Source: Roseinatronobacter thiooxidans | GTDB taxonomy: Bacteria > Pseudomonadota > Alphaproteobacteria > Rhodobacterales > Rhodobacteraceae | DNA length: 64,000 nt | NCBI RefSeq assembly: GCF_001870675.1 | Contig: NZ_MEHT01000046.1 | Span: 102,565 to 166,564 of the forward strand | Direction: 5' to 3' | Shown: piece by piece, positions 1-9,343 of the stretch | Layout: every line of letters begins with the position of its first letter | How positions within the stretch are numbered: position 1 is the stretch's first letter | Program-made: the position numbers and the translations under genes | Notes under the pieces: model-generated | Databases searched by the model: none | What the model saw: only the letters and a program-made list of their open reading frames with translations | What the model was told of the DNA's origin: nothing

Positions 1-53
1 TTTACGAAATATCGTATTGCCAGTTTGGGGCAATTGCAGGCACTGTCAGGGGT

Positions 54-1910
54 ATGAAAACAGACATCCCCATGCCCGAATCCCTGCTTGAAGCCGTGCC
101 GCATGCCGCCTTGGTATTGGACACAGCGCAAGATCAGGTCATCGCTGCAAACCGGCTGGCCATGCAGCTTTTGGCGCAAGACTCGGCCAGCGGATTTGCC
201 TTTGCCCCCCATATTGCCGATAATTTCGCGGGCTTTCTGGTGTGTCTGGATGAACTGGCGCATCGGGGCCGCGTGTGGCGGCGCGATATTCCCTTGCAAG
301 ACCAGAACCGCCACCCGCTGCATTGCGAATTGCGCGGCACACAGATCGGCCAGTCTCCGCATTTGGTCATGCTGACATTGATCGACCTGAACGAGATGTT
401 GCGCCACGACCAGATCGCCGAGGCCGGAGAGGTACAGCGCCTTGGCCTGCTGGAATGGCAGCGCGCGCAAGCCTTTTTCAGCGAATTGGAACGCCAGAAC
501 CAGTTGATCCTGAACGCGGCAGGCGAAGGCATTTACGGGGTGAATGCCGATGGCAAAACCACTTTCGTCAACCGCGCCGCCCGCGAAATGCTGGGCTGGA
601 GTGCCGAAGACCTGCTGGGCCGCGACATTCATTCAATGATCCACCACCACCACCTGAGCGGCGAGGCATACCCCGCGCATGACTGCCCGATCTACCAGTC
701 CTTCCGCTATGAACAGGTGAACCGCATCGAGGATGAGGTGTTCTGGCGCAAGGATGGCAAACCCATCCGCGTCGAATATGTCTCGACCCCGATTTATGAC
801 CAGAATGTTCTGGCAGGGGCCGTGGTCATTTTCCGCGACATCACCGAACGCAAAGAGAATGAGCGCAAACTGCGCGATGCCATGACCGAGGTGCAGGCCC
901 TGCGCGAACAGGTCGAGCAGGAAAATGCCTATCTGCAAGAAGCCATCGCGTCAGAGCGCGCACATCATGAGATTATCGGCAGCTCGCCCGCGATTCAGGA
1001 TGTTTTAAGCAGGATCGAACGTGTCGCGGGCACAGAGGCAACGGTCCTGATTTCAGGCGAGGCGGGAACCGGCAAAGCGCTGGTCGCCTCTGCCATCCAC
1101 AAAGACAGCGCGCGGCGGCGCCGGTCGCTTATTCATTTCAAATGCAGCGCGGTCACGTCTGATGCAATCGAAGCAGAACTGTTCGGCCATATTCGCGGGG
1201 CCTTTCCCGGTGCGCTGCGTGACAGACCGGGCATGTTGGAGCTTGCGCATAATGGCACATTGTTTCTGGATGATGTCGATGAATTGCCGCTAAGCCTGCA
1301 AGGCCGCCTGTTGCATGCGCTTCAGGAAGGAAGCGTCACGCGGCTGGGCGATACCCGCGCGCGCGAGATAAGCATTCGCGTCATTGCCGCCAGTCGCAAG
1401 CCGCTGGAAACATTGGTGCGCAGGGGCCAGTTCCGCGAAGAGCTGTTCATGTTTCTCAACGTCTTCCCGATCACCTGTCAGGCCCTGCGCGAACGCCGCG
1501 AAGATATCCCGCCGCTGGCCGCACATTTTCTGACTTTGGCCTGCAAGCGTTTGAACACAAAAATGCCCACCATCTCGCGCCACGCGATGGAAAAGCTGAT
1601 CTCGTATCACTGGCCCGGAAATGTGCGCGAATTGCAAAATGTGATTGACCGCAGCAGCATCATTTCAACCGGCGGCAAGCTGCAAGTGGACCTGGCCCCC
1701 CCCCCGTTGCAGGACACTCATGACCCCACCAGCGTTATGACAGATGCCGAGATGACCTCGGTCATGCGGGCCAATATTGTCAATGCCTTGCGCAAGGCCA
1801 AGGGAAAAGTCGCCGGTTCACAGGGCGCGGCCGATATGCTGATGGTGCAGCCAACAACCTTGTATTCAAGGATCAAGAAACTTCGCATCCAGCCAGAAGA
1901 CTGGCTGTGA
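54..1910 (+). CDS. PAS / AAA+ / Fis-type HTH transcriptional regulator (degenerate bEBP)
   Basis: This 618-residue protein has the build of a bacterial enhancer-binding protein. An N-terminal sensory region with a PAS-like fold is followed by a clear PAS domain (about 150-270, ending in 'VIFRDITERK'), a short coiled coil, an AAA+ domain (about 310-535) and a C-terminal Fis-type helix-turn-helix ('LMVQPTTLYSRIKKL') like that of FhlA/NorR relatives. Several AAA+ hallmarks are altered: the sigma54-contacting GAFTGA loop reads 'GAFPGA', Walker B reads 'LFLDDVDEL' instead of FLDE, the sensor I region reads 'IAASRK' instead of AATN, and the second arginine-finger position in 'FREELFMFLNV' is Phe. 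Walker A ('GEAGTGKA') is retained. The family normally activates sigma54 promoters. This copy probably binds DNA and perhaps ATP but may not remodel sigma54 holoenzyme. The start is the first ATG in frame. No operon partner is visible. Confidence 0.85.
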   Translation: MKTDIPMPESLLEAVPHAALVLDTAQDQVIAANRLAMQLLAQDSASGFAFAPHIADNFAGFLVCLDELAHRGRVWRRDIPLQDQNRHPLHCELRGTQIGQSPHLVMLTLIDLNEMLRHDQIAEAGEVQRLGLLEWQRAQAFFSELERQNQLILNAAGEGIYGVNADGKTTFVNRAAREMLGWSAEDLLGRDIHSMIHHHHLSGEAYPAHDCPIYQSFRYEQVNRIEDEVFWRKDGKPIRVEYVSTPIYDQNVLAGAVVIFRDITERKENERKLRDAMTEVQALREQVEQENAYLQEAIASERAHHEIIGSSPAIQDVLSRIERVAGTEATVLISGEAGTGKALVASAIHKDSARRRRSLIHFKCSAVTSDAIEAELFGHIRGAFPGALRDRPGMLELAHNGTLFLDDVDELPLSLQGRLLHALQEGSVTRLGDTRAREISIRVIAASRKPLETLVRRGQFREELFMFLNVFPITCQALRERREDIPPLAAHFLTLACKRLNTKMPTISRHAMEKLISYHWPGNVRELQNVIDRSSIISTGGKLQVDLAPPPLQDTHDPTSVMTDAEMTSVMRANIVNALRKAKGKVAGSQGAADMLMVQPTTLYSRIKKLRIQPEDWL

Positions 1911-2060
1911 AGCGCTGCTTTGAACACCACGCAGACAACCGCACGAACTCGACACAGCGCCCTGCATAACACGGGGCCAGCGCAAGCAAGCGGGCGCGGC
2001 ACCTTGTCATAAAGATGCATTATAATTGAATTTTCAATTTTAGCATACGCTTAGGTAGAC

Positions 2061-2090
2061 TGGTGGAGGGGATGGGCCTAGGGTCGAACC
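2061..2090 (-). other. tRNA/tmRNA 3'-end-like segment, possible att remnant
   Basis: Read on the minus strand this 30-base segment starts with GGTTCGA and ends in CTCCACCA, like the T-loop and CCA tail of a tRNA or of a tmRNA 3' piece. No complete cloverleaf can be drawn around it and the T stem does not pair well. It lies about 125 bases before a small excisionase-like HTH gene. That fits a duplicated attachment site left by an integrative element, but this is inference only. The rest of the gene-free stretch 1911-2215 shows nothing else beyond an AT-rich patch near 2015-2045. Confidence 0.25.
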
Positions 2091-2215
2091 TTCTCAGAGC
2101 CCGACCAAACAGGCCGAAGCTACAAGATGAATTGTAACTATCTGATTTGCATATAATTTTCGCTGACGCCTTCGTTCCCCTGCGCCCATGTGGGCGCGCG
2201 CGAAAGGAGTCGAAA

Positions 2216-2416
2216 ATGCGTGAAACTTGTTTGAATCAGACAGAGCTGGCAGCACGCTGGGAAATCAGCCCGAGGACGCTGGAACGGTGGCGCTGGATCG
2301 GGGACGGGCCTCGGTTCCTGAAAATCGGCGGTCGTGTGATCTACAGAATTGAAGACGTGGAAGCGTTCGAGCGCGCTGCGCTGAGTGCTGCCGGAGAACA
2401 GTATCGAAAGGATTGA
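2216..2416 (+). CDS. Small helix-turn-helix protein (MerR/excisionase/AlpA-like)
   Basis: This 66-residue protein is a single winged-helix DNA-binding domain of the 'HTH_17' / excisionase type. 'LNQTELAARWEISPRTLERW' forms the helix-turn-helix and 'FLKIGGRVIYRIEDVEAFE' the wing and third helix. The ATG at 2216 is chosen because AGGAG stands 6 bases upstream; the longer reading frame from 2147 lacks such a site. Proteins of this kind control excision or lysogeny genes of mobile elements, or act as orphan regulators. No integrase or phage gene is nearby, so this is probably a remnant or an orphan. Family assignment is confident; function is unknown. Confidence 0.75.
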   Translation: MRETCLNQTELAARWEISPRTLERWRWIGDGPRFLKIGGRVIYRIEDVEAFERAALSAAGEQYRKD

Positions 2417-2628
2417 GCACCGCATGATTGCGTATTCTAGTCTGCCTTCATAAGCCACCGTTATCGTTCCGTAGTCGACGTCCCGATTCTGCACCGATCT
2501 TGAATTTGGCTTCGCGGACTGATCTTCTCGGACGCCTCAGCGCTGTTGCTTATGAGCGAGGGGGCGAAGCCAAGAGCGTTCATCTGATCCTTTTCTGATT
2601 TATGCCCCGGAGAAATTTTGGCCCGAAG

Positions 2629-2668
2629 GGGAGGATTTATCCCCCCATTCGGGAGGAACTATCCCCCC
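2629..2668. repeat. Two-copy tandem 22-bp repeat, each copy quasi-palindromic
   Basis: GGGAGGATTTATCCCCCC (2629-2646) is followed by GGGAGGAACTATCCCCCC (2651-2668), a period of 22 bases. Each unit is close to self-complementary (GGGAGGA / TATCCCCCC). It sits between the small HTH gene and the 3' end of nrdJ. It may act as a terminator-like or binding structure. No T-run follows. The remainder of 2417-2693 shows no gene. Confidence 0.5.
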
Positions 2669-2693
2669 GGGGACAATCACCAGCTGACCTCCC

Positions 2694-5600
2694 TCAACTA
2701 CACCCGCTCGTGCCGCCGCATGTGTTGCACTTCATGCAGGTGCCGTTGCGCACCAGCGTATAGTTGCCGCATTCGCCGCAAGGGTCGCCCTCATAGCCCT
2801 GCATCCGGGCTTTGGCACGGGCATCCAGCGGGGCGATGCTGACGGTTTCGACTTCGCGCGTCTCGAAAGCCACGGCGGTGTTGCCATCGGTTGAATACCC
2901 TGTTGCAGCCTGCCCCCCTTGCAGCACATGCAATTCTTGCGGCAGGCGCTTGCGCAGATAGCCGGTCGAGCTGATCTGGCGCAGCACCTCAAGCGAGCGG
3001 GACGCGGCACCATCAGAGAGTTCAGAGATATTCGCCTGCCCCTCATTCTCGCCGGCGCCCAGATCATCGAATGCAGTGCCGGAAGGTTTCACATGCGCCA
3101 GATCAGTGCGGTCCAGATAGCTGACAGCCAGTTCGCGGAAGATATAATCAAGAATCGAAGTTGCGTTCTTGATGCTGTCATTGCCCTGCACCATGCCTGC
3201 CGGTTCAAAGCGGGTGAAGGTGAAAGCATCGACAAATTCTTCCAGCGGCACACCGTATTGCAGGCCCACCGACACAGCGATGGCAAAATTGTTCATCATC
3301 GCACGAAAGCCTGCACCTTCCTTGTGCATGTCGATGAAAATCTCGCCCAGCTTGCCGCTGCTGTATTCGCCCGTGCGCAAGTAAACCTTGTGCCCGCCGA
3401 CGATGGCTTTCTGGGTGTAACCCTTGCGCCGCTCTGGCAGTTTTTCGCGGTGGCGGCGGATCACTTCCTTGACGATGATCTTTTCAACAATCTTCTCGGC
3501 CAGAACCTGCGCCTTTTCTTGCTGGCTGCCGGATTCGAGGATTTCTTCGGCCTCTGCGTCATCTTCAATCAGGGCTGCGGCAAGGGGCTGTGACAGTTTG
3601 GACCCGTCACGATACAGCGCATTGGCCTTGATCCCCAGCGACCATGACAATTCATAGGCGGCCAGCGTTTCCTCGATCGTTGCCGAATTGGGCATGTTGA
3701 TCGTCTTGGAAATCGCCCCCGAGATAAAGCTTTGCGCCGCCGCCATCATGTAGATGTGGCTGTTGACCGACAGATAGCGCGTGCCCTTCTTGCCGCAGGG
3801 GTTGGCGCAATCGAAGACGCTGTAATGCTCAGCCTTCAGATGTGGCGCACCTTCCAGTGTCATGGTGCCACAGACATGGTCATTCGCTGCATCGATCTGG
3901 GCTTTCGTAAAGCCAAGGTGGCGCAGCAGGTCAAAGCCGGGGTTGTTCAATTCGGACACCGGAATGCCCAATGTTTCGCGGCAGAATGCCTCGCCCAATG
4001 TCCATTGGTTGAACACGAAACGGATGTCGAAAGCAGATGGCAGGGCGGCTTCGATTTTCTGGATCTCTGCCGCACCAAAGCCGTGGCCCAGAAGGCTGGT
4101 GTGGTTGATGCCGGGTGCCTGACCAAGAGAGCCATGGCCCACAGCATAGGCGATAATCTCGCCCACGTCCGATTCGCGGTAGCCCAGCTTGCGCAGGGCT
4201 GCGGGAACCGACTGGTTGATGATCTTGAAATAGCCGCCACCAGCCAGTTTCTTGAACTTCACCAGTGCGAAGTCAGGCTCGATCCCTGTTGTGTCGCAAT
4301 CCATCACCAGACCGATTGTGCCGGTAGGCGCGATCACGGTCGATTGTGCGTTGCGGTAGCCGTGCGCCTCGCCAAGGCTGAGGGCCTCATCCCATGCCGC
4401 GCGGGCCAGTTCGACCAAGCGCGCCTCGGGGCAGTTGGCGGCATCCAGTGCCAGGGGCGCGATATTCACCCCCTCATAGCTGGCATCGGCATAGGCCGCG
4501 CGGCGGTGGTTGCGGATGACCCGCAGCATATGATCGGCGTTTTTCTTATAGCCGGGGAACGCGCCCAGCTCTGCGGCCATCTCTGCCGAAGTGGCGTAAG
4601 CAACGCCTGTCATCAGCGCGGTCAGCGCGCCGCACAGGGCGCGGCCTTCATCCGAATCATAGCCAAAGCCCATATTCATCAGCAACCCGCCGATATTGGC
4701 ATAGCCCAGACCCAGCGTGCGGAATTCGTAAGACCGCTGCGCGATTTCTTTCGACGGGAACTGCGCCATCATCACGCTGATTTCCAGCGTGATCGTCCAC
4801 AGACGGGTCGCGTGCATATAGCCTTCGGCGTTGAACACCTTGCCATCATAGAATTTCAGCAGGTTCATCGAGGCCAGATTGCAGGCCGTATCATCAAGGA
4901 ACATGTATTCAGAACACGGGTTCGAGCCGCGAATGGCCCCGTCCGCAGGGCAGGTGTGCCATGCGTTCACTGTGTCATGAAACTGGATGCCCGGATCGGC
5001 ACAGGCCCATGCGGCATGGCCCACCTGGTCCCACAACTCGCGCGCCTTGATGGTTTTGGCAACCTTGCCATCGGTGCGGCGTAGCAATTCCCAATCGGCA
5101 TCATCCTTGACAGCCTTCAGGAAGGCATCGGTCACGCGCACCGAGTTGTTCGAGTTCTGGCCCGAGACGCTGACATAGGCTTCCGAATCCCAATCCGTGT
5201 CATAGGTGGGGAATTCGATGCTGTCATAGCCCTGGCGGGCATATTGCAGCACGCGCCCGATATAGGTTTCGGGGATCATCGACTTTTTGGCCGATTTTAT
5301 CGCCGCTTTCAGCGCAGGGTTCTTTGTCGGATCGACGGCATCCTCTGTGCTGCCATCCCATGCCCGGATTGCGCCAAAAATCTCGTTCAGGCGCGCTTCG
5401 TGCAATTTGGAACCGGCAACAAGAGAGGCGACTTTTTGTTCTTCGATCACCTTCCAGTTGATGAATTCCTCGATATCGGGATGGTCCATATCACAGATAA
5501 CCATCTTCGCCGCGCGGCGCGTGGTCCCGCCCGACTTGATCGCGCCAGCCGCGCGATCACCGATTTTCAGGAAACCCATCAACCCAGAGGATTTACCGCC

Positions 5601-6341
5601 GCCCGACAGTTTCTCGCCTTGCCCACGCAGCGAGCTGAAGTTGGTTCCTGTGCCGGAACCATATTTGAACAGGCGCGCTTCGCGCACCCAAAGATCCATG
5701 ATGCCGCCGTCATTCACCAGATCATCGCTGACACTCTGGATGAAACAGGCATGCGGCTGGGGGTGTTCATAGCTGGATTTCGACTTCACCAGCTTGTGGG
5801 TAAAGGGGTCCACATAGAAATGGCCCTGTGACGGCCCATCAATGCCATACGCCCAATGCAGACCAGTGTTGAACCATTGCGGGCTGTTGGGCGCGGCCAT
5901 TTGTGCGGCCAGCATGAAGCGCATTTCATCAAAATAGGTTTGCGCATCGGATTCGGTGGCGAAATAGCCGCCCTTCCAGCCCCAATAGCACCAGGCGCCT
6001 GCCAGACGGTCAAACACCTGCTTGGCCGACGATTCGCCTATGTAGCGCGCATCTTCCGGCAGGTCTTTCAGCGCGGCCTCATCCGCGACCGAGCGCCACA
6101 GGAATTCTGGCACACCCTCTTCTGCCACGCGCTTCAGCCGCGCGGGCACACCGGCCTTGCGGAAATATTTTTGGGCAATGACGTCAGAGGCCACTTGCGA
6201 CCAGCCCGATGGCACCTCAACCGCGTCATTGCGGAACACCACTGTGCCATCAGGGTTGCGGATTTCCGAAACCGTGGTGGTGAAGTCCAGTGCCGCATAA
6301 GCGTCTTTGTTGCTTGTGGTGAAATGCCGCTCGATGATCAT
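2694..6341 (-). CDS. nrdJ: Vitamin B12-dependent (class II) ribonucleoside-diphosphate reductase
   Basis: The 1215-residue product reduces ribonucleotides to deoxyribonucleotides using adenosylcobalamin as radical source, in the cytoplasm. Length and order match the long alphaproteobacterial NrdJ. There is an N-terminal domain of about 150 residues, a ten-stranded barrel with '[11 protein letters not shown]' and the radical-site loop '[17 protein letters not shown]' (Cys and Glu of the NPCSE motif), the phosphate-loop-like '[10 protein letters not shown]', and a C-terminal TSCPD-type tail. The tail carries a Cys-rich end ('[10 protein letters not shown]...CMKCNTCGG') that delivers reducing equivalents or binds zinc. 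It stands alone with its own promoter region, which holds a NrdR-like box. I looked upstream for a cobalamin riboswitch and saw no B12-box. The start ATG is the first in frame and gives the canonical 'MIIERHFTT' N-terminus. Confidence 0.97.
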   Translation of the reverse strand: MIIERHFTTSNKDAYAALDFTTTVSEIRNPDGTVVFRNDAVEVPSGWSQVASDVIAQKYFRKAGVPARLKRVAEEGVPEFLWRSVADEAALKDLPEDARYIGESSAKQVFDRLAGAWCYWGWKGGYFATESDAQTYFDEMRFMLAAQMAAPNSPQWFNTGLHWAYGIDGPSQGHFYVDPFTHKLVKSKSSYEHPQPHACFIQSVSDDLVNDGGIMDLWVREARLFKYGSGTGTNFSSLRGQGEKLSGGGKSSGLMGFLKIGDRAAGAIKSGGTTRRAAKMVICDMDHPDIEEFINWKVIEEQKVASLVAGSKLHEARLNEIFGAIRAWDGSTEDAVDPTKNPALKAAIKSAKKSMIPETYIGRVLQYARQGYDSIEFPTYDTDWDSEAYVSVSGQNSNNSVRVTDAFLKAVKDDADWELLRRTDGKVAKTIKARELWDQVGHAAWACADPGIQFHDTVNAWHTCPADGAIRGSNPCSEYMFLDDTACNLASMNLLKFYDGKVFNAEGYMHATRLWTITLEISVMMAQFPSKEIAQRSYEFRTLGLGYANIGGLLMNMGFGYDSDEGRALCGALTALMTGVAYATSAEMAAELGAFPGYKKNADHMLRVIRNHRRAAYADASYEGVNIAPLALDAANCPEARLVELARAAWDEALSLGEAHGYRNAQSTVIAPTGTIGLVMDCDTTGIEPDFALVKFKKLAGGGYFKIINQSVPAALRKLGYRESDVGEIIAYAVGHGSLGQAPGINHTSLLGHGFGAAEIQKIEAALPSAFDIRFVFNQWTLGEAFCRETLGIPVSELNNPGFDLLRHLGFTKAQIDAANDHVCGTMTLEGAPHLKAEHYSVFDCANPCGKKGTRYLSVNSHIYMMAAAQSFISGAISKTINMPNSATIEETLAAYELSWSLGIKANALYRDGSKLSQPLAAALIEDDAEAEEILESGSQQEKAQVLAEKIVEKIIVKEVIRRHREKLPERRKGYTQKAIVGGHKVYLRTGEYSSGKLGEIFIDMHKEGAGFRAMMNNFAIAVSVGLQYGVPLEEFVDAFTFTRFEPAGMVQGNDSIKNATSILDYIFRELAVSYLDRTDLAHVKPSGTAFDDLGAGENEGQANISELSDGAASRSLEVLRQISSTGYLRKRLPQELHVLQGGQAATGYSTDGNTAVAFETREVETVSIAPLDARAKARMQGYEGDPCGECGNYTLVRNGTCMKCNTCGGTSGCS

Positions 6342-6503
6342 CTGCCTATCCTTTTCATCTCTATTCGCTGCGCCAGTTAACCCTGGCCTGTCACAACACA
6401 GGACACACAGCAGAAAGTGCGCGCTGCTGCGCGGCTTTCATTGTTCGGTTATTGGCCGAAACTACTCTTCGCTGTTATGTTTTCGTCTAGGCACTTTCAC
6501 GCT

Positions 6504-6519
6504 TGACTACATGTTGTGC
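6504..6519 (-). promoter_or_regulatory. Candidate NrdR box upstream of nrdJ
   Basis: On the minus strand the 16-mer GCACAACATGTAGTCA matches the NrdR consensus acaCwAtATaTwGtgt at the core CwAnATnTwG. It lies about 163 bases before the nrdJ start codon. NrdR boxes usually come in pairs about 31 bases apart; only weak candidates for a second copy are seen. The gene-free stretch 6342-6735 otherwise holds only the nrdJ leader and promoter. Confidence 0.5.
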
Positions 6520-6735
6520 TCTGCGTCGTCATAGGCACAAGGTGACGTAATTGAGCACAACCGTCAACACTTTTTCCTTCAAATTTTGTACCCACTCACA
6601 GCTCTCGCGTGGCAGGTTCAAAGGGAGGACAAAACAGCTTGTGAAAACAGGCCGCATCGCATTTCTGGTGTTGCACACGCGCCGCACCGAAGAAATTTAT
6701 GACACCATGTTTATCTGAGAGCTTGATCAAAACCG

Positions 6736-7071
6736 TTATACCTCTGGCTGCAAGTCCATTGCGGCTGCAGGGTGTTGTCCCACGGTCGAAACGCAGAGCA
6801 AAACAACCTCGTCTTGCGACAAACAGCCGGTCAGGACGATTCGTCCAAATGACAAACAATGGACACTCTCGAAGAGGGCTGGCGACTGGCTTTCGTCTTG
6901 AGCGACGCTGCATGTCTCTGCCAGATGTGACGATCTACATAGATAGTCTTCGACTGCACGCCATTGCTCAGCAAAAGCTAAATCCAAACAATTATATTTA
7001 TCGACAAAATCACTTACCGATTTGTGATACACAATGGTCCGATAGACGGGGGCACTGGGTGGCTGACTCAT
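6736..7071 (-). CDS. Hypothetical protein, 111 aa (uncertain)
   Basis: This open frame begins at an ATG with AAGG upstream and encodes 'MSQPPSAPVYRTIVYHKSVS' and onward. The first 50 residues look protein-like (mixed charged and hydrophobic, 'CLDLAFAEQWRAVEDYL'). The second half has less natural composition and overlaps an open frame on the other strand. I do not recognise a family. Base composition is lower in GC than the neighbours. It could be a small real gene, a decayed gene, or chance. Confidence 0.3.
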   Translation of the reverse strand: MSQPPSAPVYRTIVYHKSVSDFVDKYNCLDLAFAEQWRAVEDYLCRSSHLAETCSVAQDESQSPALFESVHCLSFGRIVLTGCLSQDEVVLLCVSTVGQHPAAAMDLQPEV

Positions 7072-7323
7072 TTACCTTGCCTTTCTAATACAGCGGTCCA
7101 AGCGGCAACGAGCCGCTTGAAAGTTAAATTCCTTCTCCCCCGAGCTTGTGTTGAGCGCGTCTGCGTAATGCGCACGCCCGACCGTTCAATCCATGTCACT
7201 CCGTTTAATCAGAGCATGTTGACCGGCTCCCACCAGTAGTCGCTTTGCACACCACCCCTAAGACTAACCTTCTATATTTGGTGGTTAACTCACTGACTGA
7301 GCACAATCAGTCGTTTTCAAAGT

Positions 7324-7346
7324 AGAGTCGTCAACGACTATTTTTG
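7324..7346 (+). terminator. Terminator-like hairpin with T-run
   Basis: AGTCGT-CA-ACGACT is a perfect 6-bp hairpin followed by ATTTTT. A second short hairpin, GACTGA-N6-TCAGTC, lies at 7295-7312. There is no convincing plus-strand gene immediately upstream, so these may end an unannotated small RNA or be remnants. The gene-free stretch 7072-7449 is otherwise AT-rich and featureless. Confidence 0.35.
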
Positions 7347-7449
7347 CACGAAAGCTATGAAAATTAACTTGACGTTCAGCAGCACCCCGTAAGTGCCGAC
7401 AAAGACTCAAAAGTTAATGTTTGGCTGCGCTGTCGAGAGGGTGAAAAGC

Positions 7450-7483
7450 AAAAAGACCGTTGCTTCGCAGCAACGGTCTTTTT
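7450..7483 (-). terminator. Rho-independent terminator of tRNA-Gly
   Basis: A 12-bp stem AAAGACCGTTGC / GCAACGGTCTTT with a 6-base loop ends in a U-run when read on the minus strand. It begins 4 bases past the tRNA CCA end. The structure is nearly symmetric and could work from both sides. Confidence 0.85.
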
Positions 7484-7486
7484 GAT

Positions 7487-7561
7487 TGGAGCGGGCGATG
7501 AGATTCGAACTCACGACCCTAACCTTGGCAAGGTTATGCTCTACCCCTGAGCTACGCCCGC
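7487..7561 (-). tRNA. tRNA-Gly (anticodon GCC)
   Basis: On the minus strand the sequence runs GCGGGCG (acceptor), TAGCTCAGGGGTAGAGC (D arm), then an anticodon stem-loop CCTTGCCAAGG with GCC in the loop. The T arm is GTGAGTTCGAATCTCAT, the acceptor strand CGCCCGC, and the end TCCA. The 75-base gene encodes its own CCA. The acceptor stem pairs over 7 bp. It reads GGC/GGU glycine codons. A strong terminator follows directly. Confidence 0.97.
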
Positions 7562-7725
7562 GTCCTTTGGGTGAGTGCGATCTACAAACTATCCCCCTGC
7601 GCCGCAAGAGGGAAAACCACACAATCACAGATTTTTTCATCGCACCCCATAAGAGCGCCCATGTCACAGCCCATTTACCTTTTCGCGGTATCAAAGGGCC
7701 ATGTGTCAAAGATAGCGAGGCTACC

Positions 7726-7938
7726 ATGCAAGAGTCGACGATCACCGCCAAAGGCGCGCGCCACGAAACCGCCGATATGCTGCGACTGGAGGATTTGCGC
7801 CGCTTGCGCGCGCTTGAAGGCAGTCTTGCCCGGATCGACAGCCCCCCTGCCCCGCGCCGCACACCAAATATGATGCAGCGCGCGGCGCAAGCCATTGTCA
7901 GGCTGCTGCTCAATCGCGGAAGTTTCGGCTATCCTTGA
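7726..7938 (+). CDS. Small hypothetical protein, 70 aa
   Basis: The ATG at 7726 follows a weak purine-rich site (GCGAGG). The protein starts 'MQESTITAKGARHETADMLR', is rich in Arg/Leu/Ala, and is predicted mostly helical ('LEDLRRLRALEGSLARI'). It overlaps the 3' end of the convergent J-domain gene by 29 bases. The reading frame stays open upstream through the tRNA, but that part cannot be coding. I do not recognise a family. The amphipathic, Arg-rich character suggests a small nucleic-acid- or protein-binding peptide, which is inference. Confidence 0.5.
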   Translation: MQESTITAKGARHETADMLRLEDLRRLRALEGSLARIDSPPAPRRTPNMMQRAAQAIVRLLLNRGSFGYP

Positions 7939-8545
7939 TCTGGTCCCACGCCCAGACAACTTCTTGTAGCCTGTCTTCATCGGTGCGCGCGCCTGCGTTC
8001 CTGTCGGGGTGCAGGTCTTTCACCAGACTTTTATATTGCTTGCGGATATCTGTCCGCGACCAGCTGTCGCGCGCATCCAGTATTTCCAGCGCCTTGCGTT
8101 CTGTTGCAGGCAATTTGCGTGTGCCGCCCATGCGCGATTCACGGCCCGGGTTTTGCGTGGCCTTGTCGCCCAATACCTGATGCGGGTCTTCAATGCCCAA
8201 GCGCTGCCATGCCAGCCGTTCGTCATTATTGCCCAGCGGCTTGGTGGACCGGCCCCAAACCCTGTCCCGCTCCATCTCGTCCATCATCTCGGCTTCGGTC
8301 TGGCCTTCGAAATAGTTCCATTTCAGGTTGTATTCGCGGGCGTGATCTTTGCAGAACCAGATGTATTCGGTCAGCATATCGGGTGATTTCGGGCAGCGAT
8401 ACTTGCCATCCTCGTCGCAGCCCGGATGTTCGCACTGGCGCACGGATGTTTCCCACGCGCCAGACATGCCACGGCGGCCACGCGTGCGTTTTTTCTTATC
8501 CGTCGAGGCGCGGATGTCGAAATCGAAAAGGGGTTTGCGGTCCAT
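7910..8545 (-). CDS. J-domain (DnaJ-like) co-chaperone
   Basis: This 211-residue protein has a C-terminal J domain (about 148-211). It carries the invariant HPD motif in 'KSLVKDLHPDRN' and the helix IV region 'WAWDQIKDSRNF'. J domains stimulate DnaK ATPase. The N-terminal half has an unusual Cys/His pattern (CEHPGC...YRCP...CKDH, about residues 38-70) that could bind a metal, followed by an acidic helix. This arrangement with the J domain at the C-terminus is a known conserved alphaproteobacterial family of unknown client. It is not DnaJ itself, since there is no G/F region or four-repeat zinc finger. It is divergent from bolA. Confidence 0.88.
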   Translation of the reverse strand: MDRKPLFDFDIRASTDKKKRTRGRRGMSGAWETSVRQCEHPGCDEDGKYRCPKSPDMLTEYIWFCKDHAREYNLKWNYFEGQTEAEMMDEMERDRVWGRSTKPLGNNDERLAWQRLGIEDPHQVLGDKATQNPGRESRMGGTRKLPATERKALEILDARDSWSRTDIRKQYKSLVKDLHPDRNAGARTDEDRLQEVVWAWDQIKDSRNFRD

Positions 8546-8665
8546 GCGGTATCCTGTGCGGCCTGTAATCTTGTGCTGGGATCGAAAGCGCGGGGAAGTC
8601 CCCTTTCCGATCCGGAGGCAGCAGTCTAGATATGTTTGGCAAATGATTGAAGAGGGAAGACAGCC

Positions 8666-8926
8666 ATGATGCGACTTTGTGAAGAAATCGAGGCGCGACT
8701 AAATGATGCATTCACCCCGCAAGAGCTGCATGTCGAGGATGACAGCGAAAGCCATCGCGGCCATGGCGGCTGGCGCGAGGGGGGCGAGACACATTTCAAT
8801 GTGAAGATTCGCGCCCCCGGTTTTGCCACCATGTCGCGCCTGCAACGCCACCGCGCGGTACATGCCGCCCTGGGGGCCGATCTTGTGGGCCGAATCCATG
8901 CGCTTGCGCTGGATATCGACGCCTGA
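8666..8926 (+). CDS. BolA-family protein
   Basis: The 86 residues form one BolA domain. 'IEARLNDAFTPQELHVEDDS' is followed by the helix-turn-helix-like 'FNVKIRAPGFATMSRLQRHR' and 'RIHALALDI'. BolA proteins partner monothiol glutaredoxins in Fe-S handling and affect morphology and stress responses. The His in 'SESHRGHGG' lies at the usual cluster-ligand loop. An ATG doublet at 8666/8669 gives two possible starts. It is divergent from the J-domain gene with a 120-base shared promoter region, a pairing often seen in Rhodobacterales. Confidence 0.92.
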   Translation: MMRLCEEIEARLNDAFTPQELHVEDDSESHRGHGGWREGGETHFNVKIRAPGFATMSRLQRHRAVHAALGADLVGRIHALALDIDA

Positions 8927-8947
8927 CCCTGCCCCGCCGCTGCGGCG

Positions 8948-9343
8948 TCACTCGTCCTTGCGCGGTGCGAACATAGGCTCCCTGCGGTTGTCATATATGG
9001 GCCTGTCAGCGCTGGGGCTGTCTATGGCGGGGGGCTCCACATAGTCCGGGCGGGGTTCAAAACTGGGGCGCACGGTGTCTGTGCCGACAACATGTTCGGC
9101 CAGTTGTTCTGCCTTTTGCCTGCGAAAGATCAGCAGATGGTTTTGCACCACAGTCTTGCCTGTCAGGCCCTTGCGTTCTTCGCTGGGCAGACATTCGCTG
9201 CGGCAATATTCCCACCCCTCAGACGACAATTCATTTAAAAGGGTTGTTATTTCATGGGCATACCGCTCGGCCGGGGTTTTCAACCCCTTGATTTTCTGAC
9301 CGCGAAGCGGTGCGGGCAGGGCAAGATACTCGTACAATTGCAT
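8948..9343 (-). CDS. DUF4177 domain protein
   Basis: The 131-residue protein begins 'MQLYEYLALPAPLRGQKIKG'. The segment 'LLNELSSEGWEYCRSECLP' is typical of the small DUF4177 fold, and 'VQNHLLIFRRQ' forms its last strand. The C-terminal 50 residues are Pro-rich and probably disordered. Function is not known for the family. It is convergent with bolA (22 bases between stops). Confidence 0.75.
   Translation of the reverse strand: MQLYEYLALPAPLRGQKIKGLKTPAERYAHEITTLLNELSSEGWEYCRSECLPSEERKGLTGKTVVQNHLLIFRRQKAEQLAEHVVGTDTVRPSFEPRPDYVEPPAIDSPSADRPIYDNRREPMFAPRKDE

Noticed and set aside
3732..5084. 450-codon open frame on the plus strand inside nrdJ
   Set aside because: It is antisense to a strongly conserved reductase. 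It is Cys/His/Arg-rich with no family features and exists because high-GC codon use keeps the opposite frame open.
6342..6600. Possible cobalamin riboswitch upstream of nrdJ
   Set aside because: No B12-box-like conserved core or matching long leader fold was seen by eye.
7486..7725. 5' extension of the small plus-strand gene at 7726
   Set aside because: The extension runs through the tRNA-Gly gene on the other strand, so it cannot be protein-coding.
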